NCBI GenBank assembly: GCA_963665195.1
Contig: OY762070.1
Span: forward strand, 3,162,001-3,226,000
Origin: VXYL01 sp963665195
GTDB taxonomy: Bacteria > Pseudomonadota > Gammaproteobacteria > Pseudomonadales > Azotimanducaceae
Direction: 5' to 3'
DNA length: 64,000 nucleotides
Shown here: one piece after another, positions 42,757-52,061 of the stretch
Layout of the letters: each line of letters begins with the position of its first letter
How positions within the stretch are numbered: the first letter of the stretch is position 1
Notes under the pieces: model-generated
Told to the model about the DNA's origin: nothing
Database searches by the model: none
The model's input: the letters and a program-made list of their open reading frames with translations, nothing else
Made by a program: the position numbers and the translations under genes

Positions 42757-43600
42757 TCCCCGCAACGGCCGTCACGCCGAACGCTCTGGCGTCGCGGCGA
42801 ATCTGCGCGAATCCTGCTTGCGCCAAGCGCCGCATCACGCCCCGCGTCACCCTGGCCGCGGCGCCGCTGGCGGGGTCGCCCACATAGTGGAACAGTCGCC
42901 CACCCGGCTTCAGCAGGCGCCGCAGCTCGGCATAGAACGCGCTTCCGTACAAGTCGCCGCCAAGCTGCAAAGTGGGCGGATCGTGCAGCACGACGCTGAA
43001 CGCCGAGTCTTCGAAGCCGGCCACCGCCTGCGCGGCATCGCCTTCCAGCCGGCGAATGTTGCCGGCCTCGAACAGCGACCGCGACCATGGATTGCGCCGC
43101 GCCAACTCGATCGCGGCCGGGTCGATTTCGACGGTAACCACTTCCGTGCAGGTCTTCGCAAGCTCTATGGCGGTGTAGCCGAGGCCGGTTGCGGTATCGA
43201 GTGCCCGGCCGCGCGGTCGCCCGAGGGCACGAATCTTGGCCTGCGTATCGGCGACCGGGGTCGTGCCGCTAGTCCGGTGCATCGCGAACCCGGCGACCAG
43301 CGTGGTCGGCGCGTCGGCGGTCGGCACCAGAGTGCGCACCCAGCCCGTGGCGGCCGATTGCACCCGGATAGGCCGCGGCTCGCCGCCGACGATCTCGAAG
43401 CAGCGACCCTCGTCTTCTGCGATGCGGCGCAGCGTCGCCGCGCCGAGCTTCACGCCGCCCGGCACGGCTGCATCGCCATCGATGGCGACTCGGCTCGTCG
43501 AGAGGCCCAGATCCAAGCTCACCGTGGCGACATCCTCGCCCGCCGCCAACGCCGCGAGCAGACGTGCCGCGACAGTACTGGTGAGAATGGGCGCCTGCAT
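42695..43600 (-). CDS. Class I SAM-dependent methyltransferase, unknown target
   Basis: A 301-residue protein. The C-terminal half is a class I methyltransferase: motif I 'ALDTATGLGYTAIELA', acidic residue of motif II in 'VVTVEIDPAAIELAR', and a 'HDPPTL' motif IV. The N-terminal 100 or so residues ('VATVSLDLGLSTSRVAIDGDAAVPGGVKLG') are beta-rich and may bind substrate. It resembles archaeal-type predicted methyltransferases (COG2521). The DPP motif is compatible with an amino-group target. It overlaps fmt tail-to-tail by 62 bp and diverges from trkA. Confidence 0.82.
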   Translation of the reverse strand: MQAPILTSTVAARLLAALAAGEDVATVSLDLGLSTSRVAIDGDAAVPGGVKLGAATLRRIAEDEGRCFEIVGGEPRPIRVQSAATGWVRTLVPTADAPTTLVAGFAMHRTSGTTPVADTQAKIRALGRPRGRALDTATGLGYTAIELAKTCTEVVTVEIDPAAIELARRNPWSRSLFEAGNIRRLEGDAAQAVAGFEDSAFSVVLHDPPTLQLGGDLYGSAFYAELRRLLKPGGRLFHYVGDPASGAAARVTRGVMRRLAQAGFAQIRRDARAFGVTAVAGTRNRRTGRLRRTPRRSRSRR

Positions 43601-43607
43601 CGCCGCG

Positions 43608-43613
43608 AGCTTA
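43608..43613 (-). promoter_or_regulatory. -10-like TAAGCT 7 nt before the methyltransferase gene
   Basis: On the minus strand TAAGCT ends exactly 7 nt before the ATG at 43600. It is another case of the fixed-distance TAnnnT pattern; no -35 is evident. Confidence 0.4.
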
Positions 43614-43646
43614 GCCCATGGGCGAGTGGCGACCCCGGCGGGCGGC

Positions 43647-43652
43647 TAGAAT
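43647..43652 (+). promoter_or_regulatory. -10-like TAGAAT 7 nt before trkA ATG
   Basis: TAGAAT ends 7 nt before the trkA ATG. The 59-bp gap to the divergent methyltransferase leaves little room for a leader on either side, and trkA has no Shine-Dalgarno. The -35 position does not match the consensus. Confidence 0.45.
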
Positions 43653-43659
43653 AGGCCGC

Positions 43660-45051
43660 ATGAACATCCTCATCCTCGGCGCCGGTCAAACGGGCGGCAC
43701 GCTGGCCGAGCATCTGGCCGCCGAGGATGTGGACATCACCCTGGTGGACCAGGACGCCGACCGGCTGAAGGAACTCAAGGACCGGCTGGACATCCAGACC
43801 ATCCACGGGCACGCCTCGCGACCCGATACGCTGCTCGCCGCCGGCGCGGACGATGCGGATCTCCTGATCGCGGTCACCAACAGCGACGAAGTGAACATGG
43901 TGGCCTGCCAGGTCTGCTACTCGCTGTTCAAGACGCCGCGCAAGATCGCCCGCGTGCGCTCGTCCGAGTACGTCGCGGGTTCCGACGACGACGCCGATAT
44001 GGAGTTCTTCAGCGGCGACCACATGCCGATCGACGTGCTCATCAACCCCGAGCGCGTCGTCATGGAACACATCCGCGAACTGCTCGCGCACCCCGGCGCC
44101 CTGCAGGTGCTCGACTTCGCCGACGGACGCGTCAAGCTCGTCGCCGTGCGCGCCTTGCAGGGCGGCATGCTGGTCGGCCAAGAGCTCGGCTCGCTGCGCG
44201 AACACATCCCGAATGTGGACACCAAGGTCGTGGCGATCTTCCGCCAGGGCCGGCCGCTCATCCCTACCGCGGAGACGGTACTCGAGCCGTTCGACGAAGT
44301 GTTCTTCATCGTCCCGACCGAACATGTCGAGGCCGTGATGTCCGAATTGCGCGAGGCCGAGCGCCCGGTCAAGCAGGTGATGATCGCCGGCGGCGGCAAC
44401 ATCGGCTTCCTGCTCGCTCGCTCGATCGAGCACGGCGTACGGGTCAAGGTCATCGAATTCAGCCCCACCCGGGCGGACACGGTGGCCGAACGATTGCGCA
44501 ACAGCCTCGTCATCCAAGGCGACGCCACCGATCAGGATCTGCTCATCGAGGAGAACATCGAAGCCATCGACGCCTTCTGCGCGGTGACCAACGACGACGA
44601 GGTGAACATCCTCTCGGCGCTGCTAGCAAAGCGGCTCGGCGTGCGGCGGGTGCTGTGCCTCATCACCAAGCCGGCCTATGTGGATCTGGTGCAGGGCAGC
44701 GAGATCGACATCGCGATTTCGCCGCAGATGGCGACCACCAGCTCCATTCTCTCCTACGTCCGGCGCGGCGATGTCGCCAAGGTACACCGCCTGCGCCGCG
44801 GCGCCGCGGAAGCGATGGAGACCATCGTCCACGGCGACGCCCGCAACAGCCGCGTCGTGGACCGGCGCATCGGCGAGATCGCGCTGCCCAAGGGCGTGAC
44901 CATCGGTGCCGTGGTACGCGGCGACGAGGCCATGGTCGCCAGCGACGAGCTGGTCATCCGCAGCGACGACCACGTCATCGTGTTCGTCACGGACAAGTCG
45001 CGGATTCGCACGGTAGAGAAGCTGTTCCAAGTGGGCTTCAGTTTTTTCTAA
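43660..45051 (+). CDS. trkA: Trk potassium uptake system NAD-binding regulator TrkA
   Basis: TrkA is the cytosolic gating subunit of the TrkH potassium transporter and binds NAD(H) and ATP. The 463-residue protein contains two RCK units. The first starts 'MNILILGAGQTGGTLAEHL'; the second starts 'VMIAGGGNIGFLLARSIEHG' at about 245. Each is followed by an RCK-C domain ('GVTIGAVVRGDEAMVASDELVI'). Length is as in E. coli (458). trkH follows after 8 nt. Confidence 0.96.
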   Translation: MNILILGAGQTGGTLAEHLAAEDVDITLVDQDADRLKELKDRLDIQTIHGHASRPDTLLAAGADDADLLIAVTNSDEVNMVACQVCYSLFKTPRKIARVRSSEYVAGSDDDADMEFFSGDHMPIDVLINPERVVMEHIRELLAHPGALQVLDFADGRVKLVAVRALQGGMLVGQELGSLREHIPNVDTKVVAIFRQGRPLIPTAETVLEPFDEVFFIVPTEHVEAVMSELREAERPVKQVMIAGGGNIGFLLARSIEHGVRVKVIEFSPTRADTVAERLRNSLVIQGDATDQDLLIEENIEAIDAFCAVTNDDEVNILSALLAKRLGVRRVLCLITKPAYVDLVQGSEIDIAISPQMATTSSILSYVRRGDVAKVHRLRRGAAEAMETIVHGDARNSRVVDRRIGEIALPKGVTIGAVVRGDEAMVASDELVIRSDDHVIVFVTDKSRIRTVEKLFQVGFSFF

Positions 45052-45059
45052 GTGATTTC

Positions 45060-46505
45060 ATGCGGTTAACTCCCGTTCTTCGGATCACTGGCGGGCTGCT
45101 GATGCTGTTCAGCACGGCCCAGCTCGCGCCGGTGATCGTCGCGGTCATCTACGACGAGGCGACTGTCGCCGTGTTCGCAATCGCCTTCCTCGTCAGCGCC
45201 GGCGCTGGCAGCCTGCTCTGGTTCCTGGGGCGGGGAGACATGGAACTGCGCAGCCGCGACGGGTTTCTCATCACCGTGCTGTTCTATCTGGGCCTCGGCC
45301 TGACCGGCGCCGTCCCCATCTATCTGGCCCCCGACATCGCCGCCTCGTTCACGGACGCCGCCTTCGAATCGCTGTCCGGGCTCACCACCACCGGCGCCAC
45401 TGTGCTCACGGGCCTCGACGACATGCCGCGTTCCGTGCTGTTCTACCGCCAGCTGCTGCAATGGCTCGGCGGCATGGGCATCATCGTGCTGGCGGTGGCG
45501 GTGCTGCCCATGCTCGGCGTCGGCGGGATGCAGCTCTACCGCGCCGAGTCTCCGGGGCCGGTGAAGGACGCCAAGCTGACGCCGCGCATCGCGCAGACGG
45601 CCAAGGCGCTGTGGTTCCTCTATCTGGGCCTCACCGTCGCCTGCGCGGTGTCCTACTGGCTGGTGGGCATGGGCGTTTTCGATGCCATCTGCCACTCTTT
45701 CTCGACCGTTGCCATCGGCGGCTTCTCCACGCACGACGCGAGCCTCGGCTTCTTCGACAACGCCGGCGTCGAGACCGTGGCCATCGTCTTCATGGTGCTC
45801 GCCGGGATGAGCTTCGCGCTGCATTTCGCCGCCGTTGTCGGGCGGCGGTTTTCGATCTACAGGCGGGACCACGAGCTGCGGCTGTATCTGGGCGCACTGG
45901 CGCTGGTGGCGGCGGTGGTGGTCGCCGCCCTGGTGCTGCACCCGGCCGCCTCGTCCGAGCCATTCCGCGAGGGGGTGTTCCAGGCTGTGTCCTTCGCCAC
46001 GACCACCGGCTTCACCACCGCGGACCACAGCGCTTGGCCGCCGCTGGCTTCCGTGCTGATGGTGTTCGCCGCCTTCGCCGGCGGCTGCGCCGGGTCGACC
46101 GCGGGCGGCCTCAAGATGTACCGCGTGCTGCTGATCTTCCGGCAAGGCATGCGCGAGGTGCGGCGGCTGATCCATCCGAACGGCGTCTTCCACATCAAGT
46201 TCGGCGGTCGACTGGTGCCGGACCGCGCGGTGGACGCGGTATGGGGCTTCTTTTCCGTCTACCTGATCTGTTTCGTGGCGATGGTGGCCGTGCTGTTCGC
46301 ATTCTCGGAACTGGACTTCCTGTCCGCCTTCTCCGCAGTCGCTGCGAATCTGAACAATCTGGGCCCGGGTCTCGGCGAGGTGTCGCTCAACTACCAGAGC
46401 CTGCCGGACGCCACCAAGTGGGTGCTGATGCTGGCCATGCTGCTTGGCCGACTGGAGATATTCACGCTGCTGGTGGTGCTGACGCCGGAGTACTGGCGGG
46501 CGTGA
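45060..46505 (+). CDS. trkH: Trk potassium transporter membrane subunit TrkH
   Basis: TrkH forms the potassium pathway in the inner membrane. The 481-residue protein has four pore-loop repeats, recognisable as 'LSGLTTTGATVLTG', 'FSTVAIGGFSTHD', 'ATTTGFTTADHS' and 'VAANLNNLGPGL', each with the selectivity Gly. Many transmembrane helices are visible, starting at residue 9. It follows trkA by 8 nt and its stop overlaps the ATG of the acyltransferase (TGATG). Confidence 0.95.
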   Translation: MRLTPVLRITGGLLMLFSTAQLAPVIVAVIYDEATVAVFAIAFLVSAGAGSLLWFLGRGDMELRSRDGFLITVLFYLGLGLTGAVPIYLAPDIAASFTDAAFESLSGLTTTGATVLTGLDDMPRSVLFYRQLLQWLGGMGIIVLAVAVLPMLGVGGMQLYRAESPGPVKDAKLTPRIAQTAKALWFLYLGLTVACAVSYWLVGMGVFDAICHSFSTVAIGGFSTHDASLGFFDNAGVETVAIVFMVLAGMSFALHFAAVVGRRFSIYRRDHELRLYLGALALVAAVVVAALVLHPAASSEPFREGVFQAVSFATTTGFTTADHSAWPPLASVLMVFAAFAGGCAGSTAGGLKMYRVLLIFRQGMREVRRLIHPNGVFHIKFGGRLVPDRAVDAVWGFFSVYLICFVAMVAVLFAFSELDFLSAFSAVAANLNNLGPGLGEVSLNYQSLPDATKWVLMLAMLLGRLEIFTLLVVLTPEYWRA

Positions 46506-47236
46506 TGCGCACCGCGGCACTCGCGCTCAGAGCGGTCGCGTTCTACGTCGGCTACGTGTCCTTCACGGCGGTTTGGGCGATCCTGTCCGTGCTCCTCACC
46601 TGGCCGCTGACGTTGAAGCGGCGCTACGACTTCATCATCGGCGGCTGGACGCGGGCCGCGCTCTGGTGGCTGCGGGCAACCTGCGGCATCCACGTCCGCG
46701 TCTCGGGTCTCGAGCGGATCCCGGCCGAGCCATGCATCTTCCTCGTCAAGCATCAGAGCACTTGGGAGACGCTGTGGACCCAGACCCTCGTCAGCCCGCA
46801 AGCGACCCTCATCAAGCGCGAACTGCTGCGCATCCCGCTGTGGGGCTGGGCGTTCGCCATGACCCGGCCCATCGCCATCGACCGCGGCAATCCGCGCCTG
46901 GCGCTCAGGCAGTTCATCGCCGAGGGCAAGGACCGTCTGGGGCGCGGCATGTACATCACCCTGTTCCCGGAAGGCACCCGCCTCGATCCCGGCGAGGAGC
47001 GGGAAGGCCGCTTCTACCGCGGCGGCGCGGCGCTGGCAGCGGCGACGGGCGCACCCGTGGTGGTGATCGCGCACAATGCCGGTCGCCATTGGCCAGCGCG
47101 GCGGTTCCTGAAGACGCCGGGCGAGATTCGCGTCGAGGTCTCCGAGCCGTTCGCCACAGAAGGCAAGAAGTCCAGCGAAATCAATCTTCTATGTGAAGAT
47201 TGGATGCGTGCCGCGATGCAGCGCCTGGAAGCCTAG
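46505..47236 (+). CDS. PlsC-like 1-acyl-sn-glycerol-3-phosphate acyltransferase
   Basis: Lysophosphatidic acid acyltransferase-like enzyme of phospholipid synthesis. The 243-residue protein has an N-terminal hydrophobic stretch (about 8-34), an acyltransferase motif I 'KHQSTWETLW' with His83 and Glu88 (HX4E instead of the usual HX4D), and motif III 'LFPEGTR' (154-159). A substitution of Glu for Asp is common in this proteobacterial subgroup. Start overlaps the trkH stop, so it is probably cotranscribed with trkA-trkH. Convergent gyrB begins 9 bp later. Confidence 0.88.
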   Translation: MRTAALALRAVAFYVGYVSFTAVWAILSVLLTWPLTLKRRYDFIIGGWTRAALWWLRATCGIHVRVSGLERIPAEPCIFLVKHQSTWETLWTQTLVSPQATLIKRELLRIPLWGWAFAMTRPIAIDRGNPRLALRQFIAEGKDRLGRGMYITLFPEGTRLDPGEEREGRFYRGGAALAAATGAPVVVIAHNAGRHWPARRFLKTPGEIRVEVSEPFATEGKKSSEINLLCEDWMRAAMQRLEA

Positions 47237-47244
47237 AGGCACCC

Positions 47245-49653
47245 CTAGACGTCCAGGTTGACGACGGCCAGCGCGTTGTTCTCGATGAACTCACGGCGCG
47301 GCTCCACTCGTTCGCCCATCAGCGTGGTGAACATCTGGTCGGCGGCGATGGCGTCGTCCACGGTAACGCGGGCCATGCGCCGCACGTCCGGGTCCATGGT
47401 CGTTTCCCAGAGCTGTCCCGGGTTCATCTCGCCGAGGCCCTTGTAGTGCTGCAGGTCCACGCCGCGCCGGGCTTCGTTCAGCATCCAATCCAATGCTTCG
47501 GGAAACGAGGCGACCGGCTGCTCCCGGTCCCCGCGCTCGACATAGGCGCCTTCCTGAAGGAGCTCGGTCAGGGTGTCGGCGACCTCGCGGAGCCTCTCGT
47601 AATCCGGCGAGGCGAAGAAGTCGTGGCCTAAGACGGCGGACTGGGCGATGCCATGCGCCTGCCAGACGATGCGCGGTCGGAAGATATGGCGTTCCCGGTC
47701 GTGCTCCAGCTCGACCGCGTACTCCGGCTCTTCCGGCAGCGCCTTGCGGTACTCCGTCAACCATTCGGCCATCCGTTCCCGGTCCGCGAGCTGCTCGGCC
47801 GTCACCGCTGGCGCATCGAGCAAAGCGCGGGTGAGCGGTACCGGATAGACCCGCTCCAAAGCCTCCAGCCGATCGATCAGGCCGAGATAGTCCCTAGCCA
47901 GCTTCTCCAAGTACGCATCGTCGATACCGGGCGCGTCCGCGTTGACGTAGAGCTTGGAGCCTTCCAAGGCCGACTGCAGGAAATAGGCGTCCAGTTCCTC
48001 ATCGTCCTTGACGTAGCGCTCCTGGCGCCCCTTCTTGACCTTGTACAGCGGCGCCTGCGCGATGTAGAGATGGTTCGCTTCGATGAGCTCGGCCATGTGC
48101 CGGAAGAAGAACGTCAGGAGCAGGGTGCGGATATGGGAGCCGTCGACATCGGCATCGGTCATGATGATGACGCGGTGGTAGCGGAGCTTCGCCAGATCCA
48201 TTTCCGTGCGACCGATGCCGCAGCCGAGCGCCGTGACCAGGGTGCCGACGGTCTCGGACGAGAGCATCTTGTCGAAGCGCGCCTTCTCGACGTTGAGGAT
48301 CTTGCCCCTGAGGGGAAGAATGGCCTGGGTGCGGCGGTCCCGGCCCTGCTTGGCCGAACCGCCCGCCGAATCCCCCTCCACCAGGAATACCTCGGACAGC
48401 GCGGGGTCCTTCTCCTGACAGTCCGACAGCTTGCCCGGCAGTCCCGCTAGGTCTAGGGCGCCTTTGCGGCGCGTCATCTCTCGCGCCTTGCGCGCCGCCT
48501 CCCTGGCCCGGGCGGCATCGATCATCTTGCCAACGACCTGCTTGGCGTCCTGCGGCCGCTCGTCGAGATAGGCCGTGAACTGCCGGGCCAGCTCCTGCTC
48601 GACCGCCGGCTTGACCTCGCTCGATACCAGCTTGTCCTTGGTCTGCGAAGAGAACTTGGGATCCGGCACCTTCACCGAGACCACCGCGGTGAGACCCTCG
48701 CGGGCATCGTCCCCCGTGGTGGCCACCTGCGCTTTCTTGGCCAGACCCTCGCGTTCGATGTAGCTGTTCAAGGTGCGCGTCAGCGCCGAGCGGAACCCGG
48801 CCATGTGCGTGCCGCCATCGGACTGCGGGATGTTGTTTGTGTAGGCGAAGACCTGCTCTTGGAAGCCGTCGTTCCACTGCATGGCGACTTCCACCGTGAT
48901 GCCGTCCTCCCGCCTCTGCTCGAAGTGGAAGATCTCGTTCAAGGTGCTCTTGTTGTGGTTGAGGTAGTCGACGAACGCGCGCAGGCCGCCCTCGTAGCGG
49001 AACCGCTCTTCCTTGCCCGTGCGCTCATCGCGCAGCAGGATGGCGACGCCAGCGTTCAGGAACGCCAGCTCGCGCAGCTTCTTGGCGAGCAGGTCGTACT
49101 GGAACTGGATGTGGGAAAACGTCCTGTCCGAAGGCTTGAAGAAGCACTCCGTCCCGCGCCGCTCGGTCTCGCCGATGACGGCCAGCTCGGCCTGCGGCTC
49201 CCCATGCGCATAGGTCTGCTCGTAGACCTTGCCGTCGCGGCGCACAGTGAGGCGGAAGGTCTCCGACAGCGCGTTCACCACCGATGCGCCGACACCGTGC
49301 AGGCCACCAGAGACCTTGTACGAGCTGCTGTCGAACTTGCCGCCGCTGTGCAAGGTGGTGAGGATGACCTCCGCGGCCGGCTTGCCCTCCTCCGGGTGAG
49401 TGTCCACGGGCATGCCGCGGCCGTTGTCGCGCACCGTGACCGACTCGCCGGGGTGGATAATGACGTCGATCTGGTCGCAAAACCCGCCGAGCGCCTCGTC
49501 GATGGCATTGTCCACCAGTTCCTGCACCATGTGGTGGAGCCCGGTGCCGTCATCGGTATCGCCGATGTACATCCCCGGCCGCTTCCGCACGGCGTCCAAG
49601 CCGCGCAGGATCTTGATGCTTCGAGAGTCGTAGGTATCTGCGTCGTCTGCCAT
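47245..49653 (-). CDS. gyrB: DNA gyrase subunit B
   Basis: GyrB is the ATPase subunit of DNA gyrase, which introduces negative supercoils. The 802-residue protein has the GHKL ATPase start 'RPGMYIGDTDDGTGLHHMVQELVDNAIDEAL', 'GGLHGVGASVVNAL' and the transducer Lys region. The TOPRIM domain has 'FLVEGDSAGGSAKQGRDRRTQAILPLRGKILN' and the 'DADVDGSHI' metal motif. The C-terminus ends 'EFIENNALAVVNLDV'. It is the last gene of dnaA-dnaN-recF-gyrB, all reading away from the origin. A GyrB-specific insert rather than the ParE form supports the gyrase assignment. Confidence 0.97.
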   Translation of the reverse strand: MADDADTYDSRSIKILRGLDAVRKRPGMYIGDTDDGTGLHHMVQELVDNAIDEALGGFCDQIDVIIHPGESVTVRDNGRGMPVDTHPEEGKPAAEVILTTLHSGGKFDSSSYKVSGGLHGVGASVVNALSETFRLTVRRDGKVYEQTYAHGEPQAELAVIGETERRGTECFFKPSDRTFSHIQFQYDLLAKKLRELAFLNAGVAILLRDERTGKEERFRYEGGLRAFVDYLNHNKSTLNEIFHFEQRREDGITVEVAMQWNDGFQEQVFAYTNNIPQSDGGTHMAGFRSALTRTLNSYIEREGLAKKAQVATTGDDAREGLTAVVSVKVPDPKFSSQTKDKLVSSEVKPAVEQELARQFTAYLDERPQDAKQVVGKMIDAARAREAARKAREMTRRKGALDLAGLPGKLSDCQEKDPALSEVFLVEGDSAGGSAKQGRDRRTQAILPLRGKILNVEKARFDKMLSSETVGTLVTALGCGIGRTEMDLAKLRYHRVIIMTDADVDGSHIRTLLLTFFFRHMAELIEANHLYIAQAPLYKVKKGRQERYVKDDEELDAYFLQSALEGSKLYVNADAPGIDDAYLEKLARDYLGLIDRLEALERVYPVPLTRALLDAPAVTAEQLADRERMAEWLTEYRKALPEEPEYAVELEHDRERHIFRPRIVWQAHGIAQSAVLGHDFFASPDYERLREVADTLTELLQEGAYVERGDREQPVASFPEALDWMLNEARRGVDLQHYKGLGEMNPGQLWETTMDPDVRRMARVTVDDAIAADQMFTTLMGERVEPRREFIENNALAVVNLDV

Positions 49654-49707
49654 GGCGATGTTCCTGGTCTACAGCTCCTTGTGCCCCGCATGGTCCGCCG
49701 AGGCGTC

Positions 49708-50778
49708 CTATGCGGCTTCGAACGTCCCTTGTTTCACGTGAAACAAGCGTCCCTTGCGGGGACCATCCAGCATCCCGCTCGCTTCCGCTTGCGTGGACGT
49801 GGCCACGATCTGGCCGCCCATCTCGTCCAGAAGCGCAAAGAAGCGCTCATTGTGGGCGCGATCAAGTTCCGCACCGACATCGTCGATCAGAAACAGCGTC
49901 GGCTTGCCGGACCCCGCCAACTCCATGGCTTGCGCCAAGCGCAACGCGCTCGCGACCGCCTTCCCTTGCCCGCGCGACAGCACATGGACCGCCTCGACCG
50001 AGCCGCAGGAAATGCCCACCTCGGCACGGTGGGGGCCCGCATTGGTCACCCCGGATTTTACATCCCGATCGCGCTCTCGGCCTAGTGCTTCGGCAAGGCT
50101 CTCCCCCTTCCAGCCGGGATATAGCTCCAGCGACAGCGACAAGCCCGGACTCAGGGCGTCTACCGCCGACAAGACGCCTGCCTGAACCCGCCGCAGATAG
50201 CTCTGCCGCGCCTCGGCTACCACTTCGCCCAGTTCCGCCAACTGACCAGTCCAAGCGGGGAGGGTCTCCAGTTCGCCAGAGCGAAGCAGTGCATTGCGAT
50301 GCCTGAGCACTCGCAGAAAGTCCCGCAACGCTGCCGCGTGATCCGGTTTCACGTGAAACGCGCCCCAGTCCAGCCACCGTCGTCGCTCGCCAGGGCCGCC
50401 GAAGACGAGCTCCGCCACATCCGGCAGCAAGACCTGGATCGGCAACAGTTGCGCCGCGGCCGAAGACTGGCGCAGCAGCACCCCGTCCCGACGCCACTCG
50501 GCGCGGCTTTGCTCCCGAACGTAGGACAAGCGGAGCTGGCCTTGCTCCGGGTGCCGGCAGCGAACGCCCACAGCGAGCCGCGACTGTCCGTGGCGCACGA
50601 TGCCCTCGGTACGCGAAGTGCGGAACGAGCGCCCGCGGAACAGCAGGTGCAGCGACTCGAGGACGGCGGTCTTGCCGGCACCGTTGGCGCCAGCGAGCAC
50701 GTTGATTCCGGGGTCGAACTCCAGCCGGCCGGCCGTGATGTTGCGGACGTTCTCGACGTCGAGCCGCTCGACGATCAC
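49708..50778 (-). CDS. recF: DNA replication and repair protein RecF
   Basis: RecF is an SMC-like ATPase that helps load RecA at single-strand gaps. The 356-residue protein has Walker A 'GANGAGKTAVLESLHLL', an ABC-type signature 'LSRGQGKAVASALRLAQAM' and Walker B 'LFLIDDVGAELD'. The start is a GTG at 50778 directly before 'IVERLDVENVRNI'. It lies 39 bp after dnaN and upstream of gyrB, the canonical order. Confidence 0.95.
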   Translation of the reverse strand: MIVERLDVENVRNITAGRLEFDPGINVLAGANGAGKTAVLESLHLLFRGRSFRTSRTEGIVRHGQSRLAVGVRCRHPEQGQLRLSYVREQSRAEWRRDGVLLRQSSAAAQLLPIQVLLPDVAELVFGGPGERRRWLDWGAFHVKPDHAAALRDFLRVLRHRNALLRSGELETLPAWTGQLAELGEVVAEARQSYLRRVQAGVLSAVDALSPGLSLSLELYPGWKGESLAEALGRERDRDVKSGVTNAGPHRAEVGISCGSVEAVHVLSRGQGKAVASALRLAQAMELAGSGKPTLFLIDDVGAELDRAHNERFFALLDEMGGQIVATSTQAEASGMLDGPRKGRLFHVKQGTFEAA

Positions 50779-50817
50779 CCTCCGCCGCGCTCGATCCCTT
50801 TGCAGGCGGGCTCGAAC

Positions 50818-51990
50818 CTACAGGCGGATCGGCATCACGATGTAGAGCGCGTCCTCCGCGCCGGGCCCTTCGATCAAGGCGATCGTATTGCCTTCGGGCA
50901 TGGACATGCGCACCGACTCCGTATCCAACGCACCGAATACGTCCTGCAGGTAGCGTGCGTCAAAACCGATCTCCATGGGACGGCCATCGTAGTCCACCGC
51001 AACATGTTCCTCCGCCTCTTCCTGCTCCGGGTTGCTGGCCTTGATCACCATCTGCTCGCCATCGATGTGCAGTCGCACCTCCGGCACCTTCTCGTTGGAC
51101 AGGATCGCCGCTCGCCGCAGAGCGAGCGAAAACGTCTCCCGGTCTGCGGTTACGGAATGGTCGGTGTTGCGAGGGATCAGCCGATCAACGTCGGGGAAGT
51201 CGCCGTCCACGAGTTTGGTCGTCAGCGTGTACTCGCCTTGGGATGCGCGCAGATACGTCGCGCCGACGGACAGTACCACATCGGCGTCGCTGTCTCCGAT
51301 CAGGCGCTCCAAGTCCTGAACGCTCTTGCGCGGCACGATCACGCGGCGCAGCTCGATGTCCGGGGCACCGCCGCTCAGCGTACACAGCGCCATGCGGTGC
51401 CCATCCGAAGCCGCCGCTCGCAACTGCGCATCGCTCACTTCAAGCAGCATGCCGTTCAGGAAGTAGCGCACATCGCTGACCGCCATCGCGAACTTGGTGC
51501 GGTCCATCAGCCGCCGCATGTCCGAATGCGGCAGCGTGATCTCGATCTCCGCCCCTGTTTCCGCCGCGGCCGCAGCAGCCTCGCCTTCGGCGCCGGCCAC
51601 AGCCGTTCCCATCAGATCGCTGTGCGCCCGCTCCTTCGGGAATTCCGATGGGGCGATCGTTGCCAGCGCGAAACGGCTTCGTCCGGCGCGAACGACCGCT
51701 CGATCATCCTCGAGTCCGACGCTGACCAATGCTTCGTCCGGCAGAGAGTTCCAGATCTCCGTCAGCTTGTGCGCCGGAATGGTGGATGCGCCGGGCCGTT
51801 CGACTTCGACGCCCTCGGTGACTCGGGCGATGATCTCGACTTCAAGGTCCGTTCCCCGCAGCGTCAAGCCGTTCTCGTCCGCCTCCACTAGCAGGTTGGT
51901 GAGGACCGGCAACGTTTGCCGGCGCTCGACGACGCCGGTGACGACACGCAATGGTCGCAGCAGCGCATCTCGGCTGGTTCGGAACTTCAT
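50818..51990 (-). CDS. dnaN: DNA polymerase III beta sliding clamp
   Basis: DnaN forms the ring clamp that tethers DNA polymerase III. The 390-residue protein has the three-domain clamp pattern, with 'TLPVLTNLLVEADENGLTLRGTDLEVEI' early, 'VSDVRYFLNGMLLEVSDAQLRAAASDGHRMAL' in domain 2 and the C-terminal 'YIVMPIRL' pocket that binds partner peptides. It is longer than E. coli (366), mainly by an Ala/Glu-rich insert 'GAEGEAAAAAAETGAE' in domain 2. A GAAGGAA Shine-Dalgarno precedes the ATG. Confidence 0.96.
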   Translation of the reverse strand: MKFRTSRDALLRPLRVVTGVVERRQTLPVLTNLLVEADENGLTLRGTDLEVEIIARVTEGVEVERPGASTIPAHKLTEIWNSLPDEALVSVGLEDDRAVVRAGRSRFALATIAPSEFPKERAHSDLMGTAVAGAEGEAAAAAAETGAEIEITLPHSDMRRLMDRTKFAMAVSDVRYFLNGMLLEVSDAQLRAAASDGHRMALCTLSGGAPDIELRRVIVPRKSVQDLERLIGDSDADVVLSVGATYLRASQGEYTLTTKLVDGDFPDVDRLIPRNTDHSVTADRETFSLALRRAAILSNEKVPEVRLHIDGEQMVIKASNPEQEEAEEHVAVDYDGRPMEIGFDARYLQDVFGALDTESVRMSMPEGNTIALIEGPGAEDALYIVMPIRL

Positions 51991-52061
51991 GGTTGTCGTT
52001 TCCTTCGTCGGCTTAGGGATGGGTGGAAAAAGGTCGTTCCCTTAGGGAAGTTATATGTTAT

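Noticed and set aside
46750..46768. HX4E in the PlsC-like enzyme as a sign of inactivation
   Set aside because: The Glu variant is common in this proteobacterial subgroup and the FPEGTR motif is intact.
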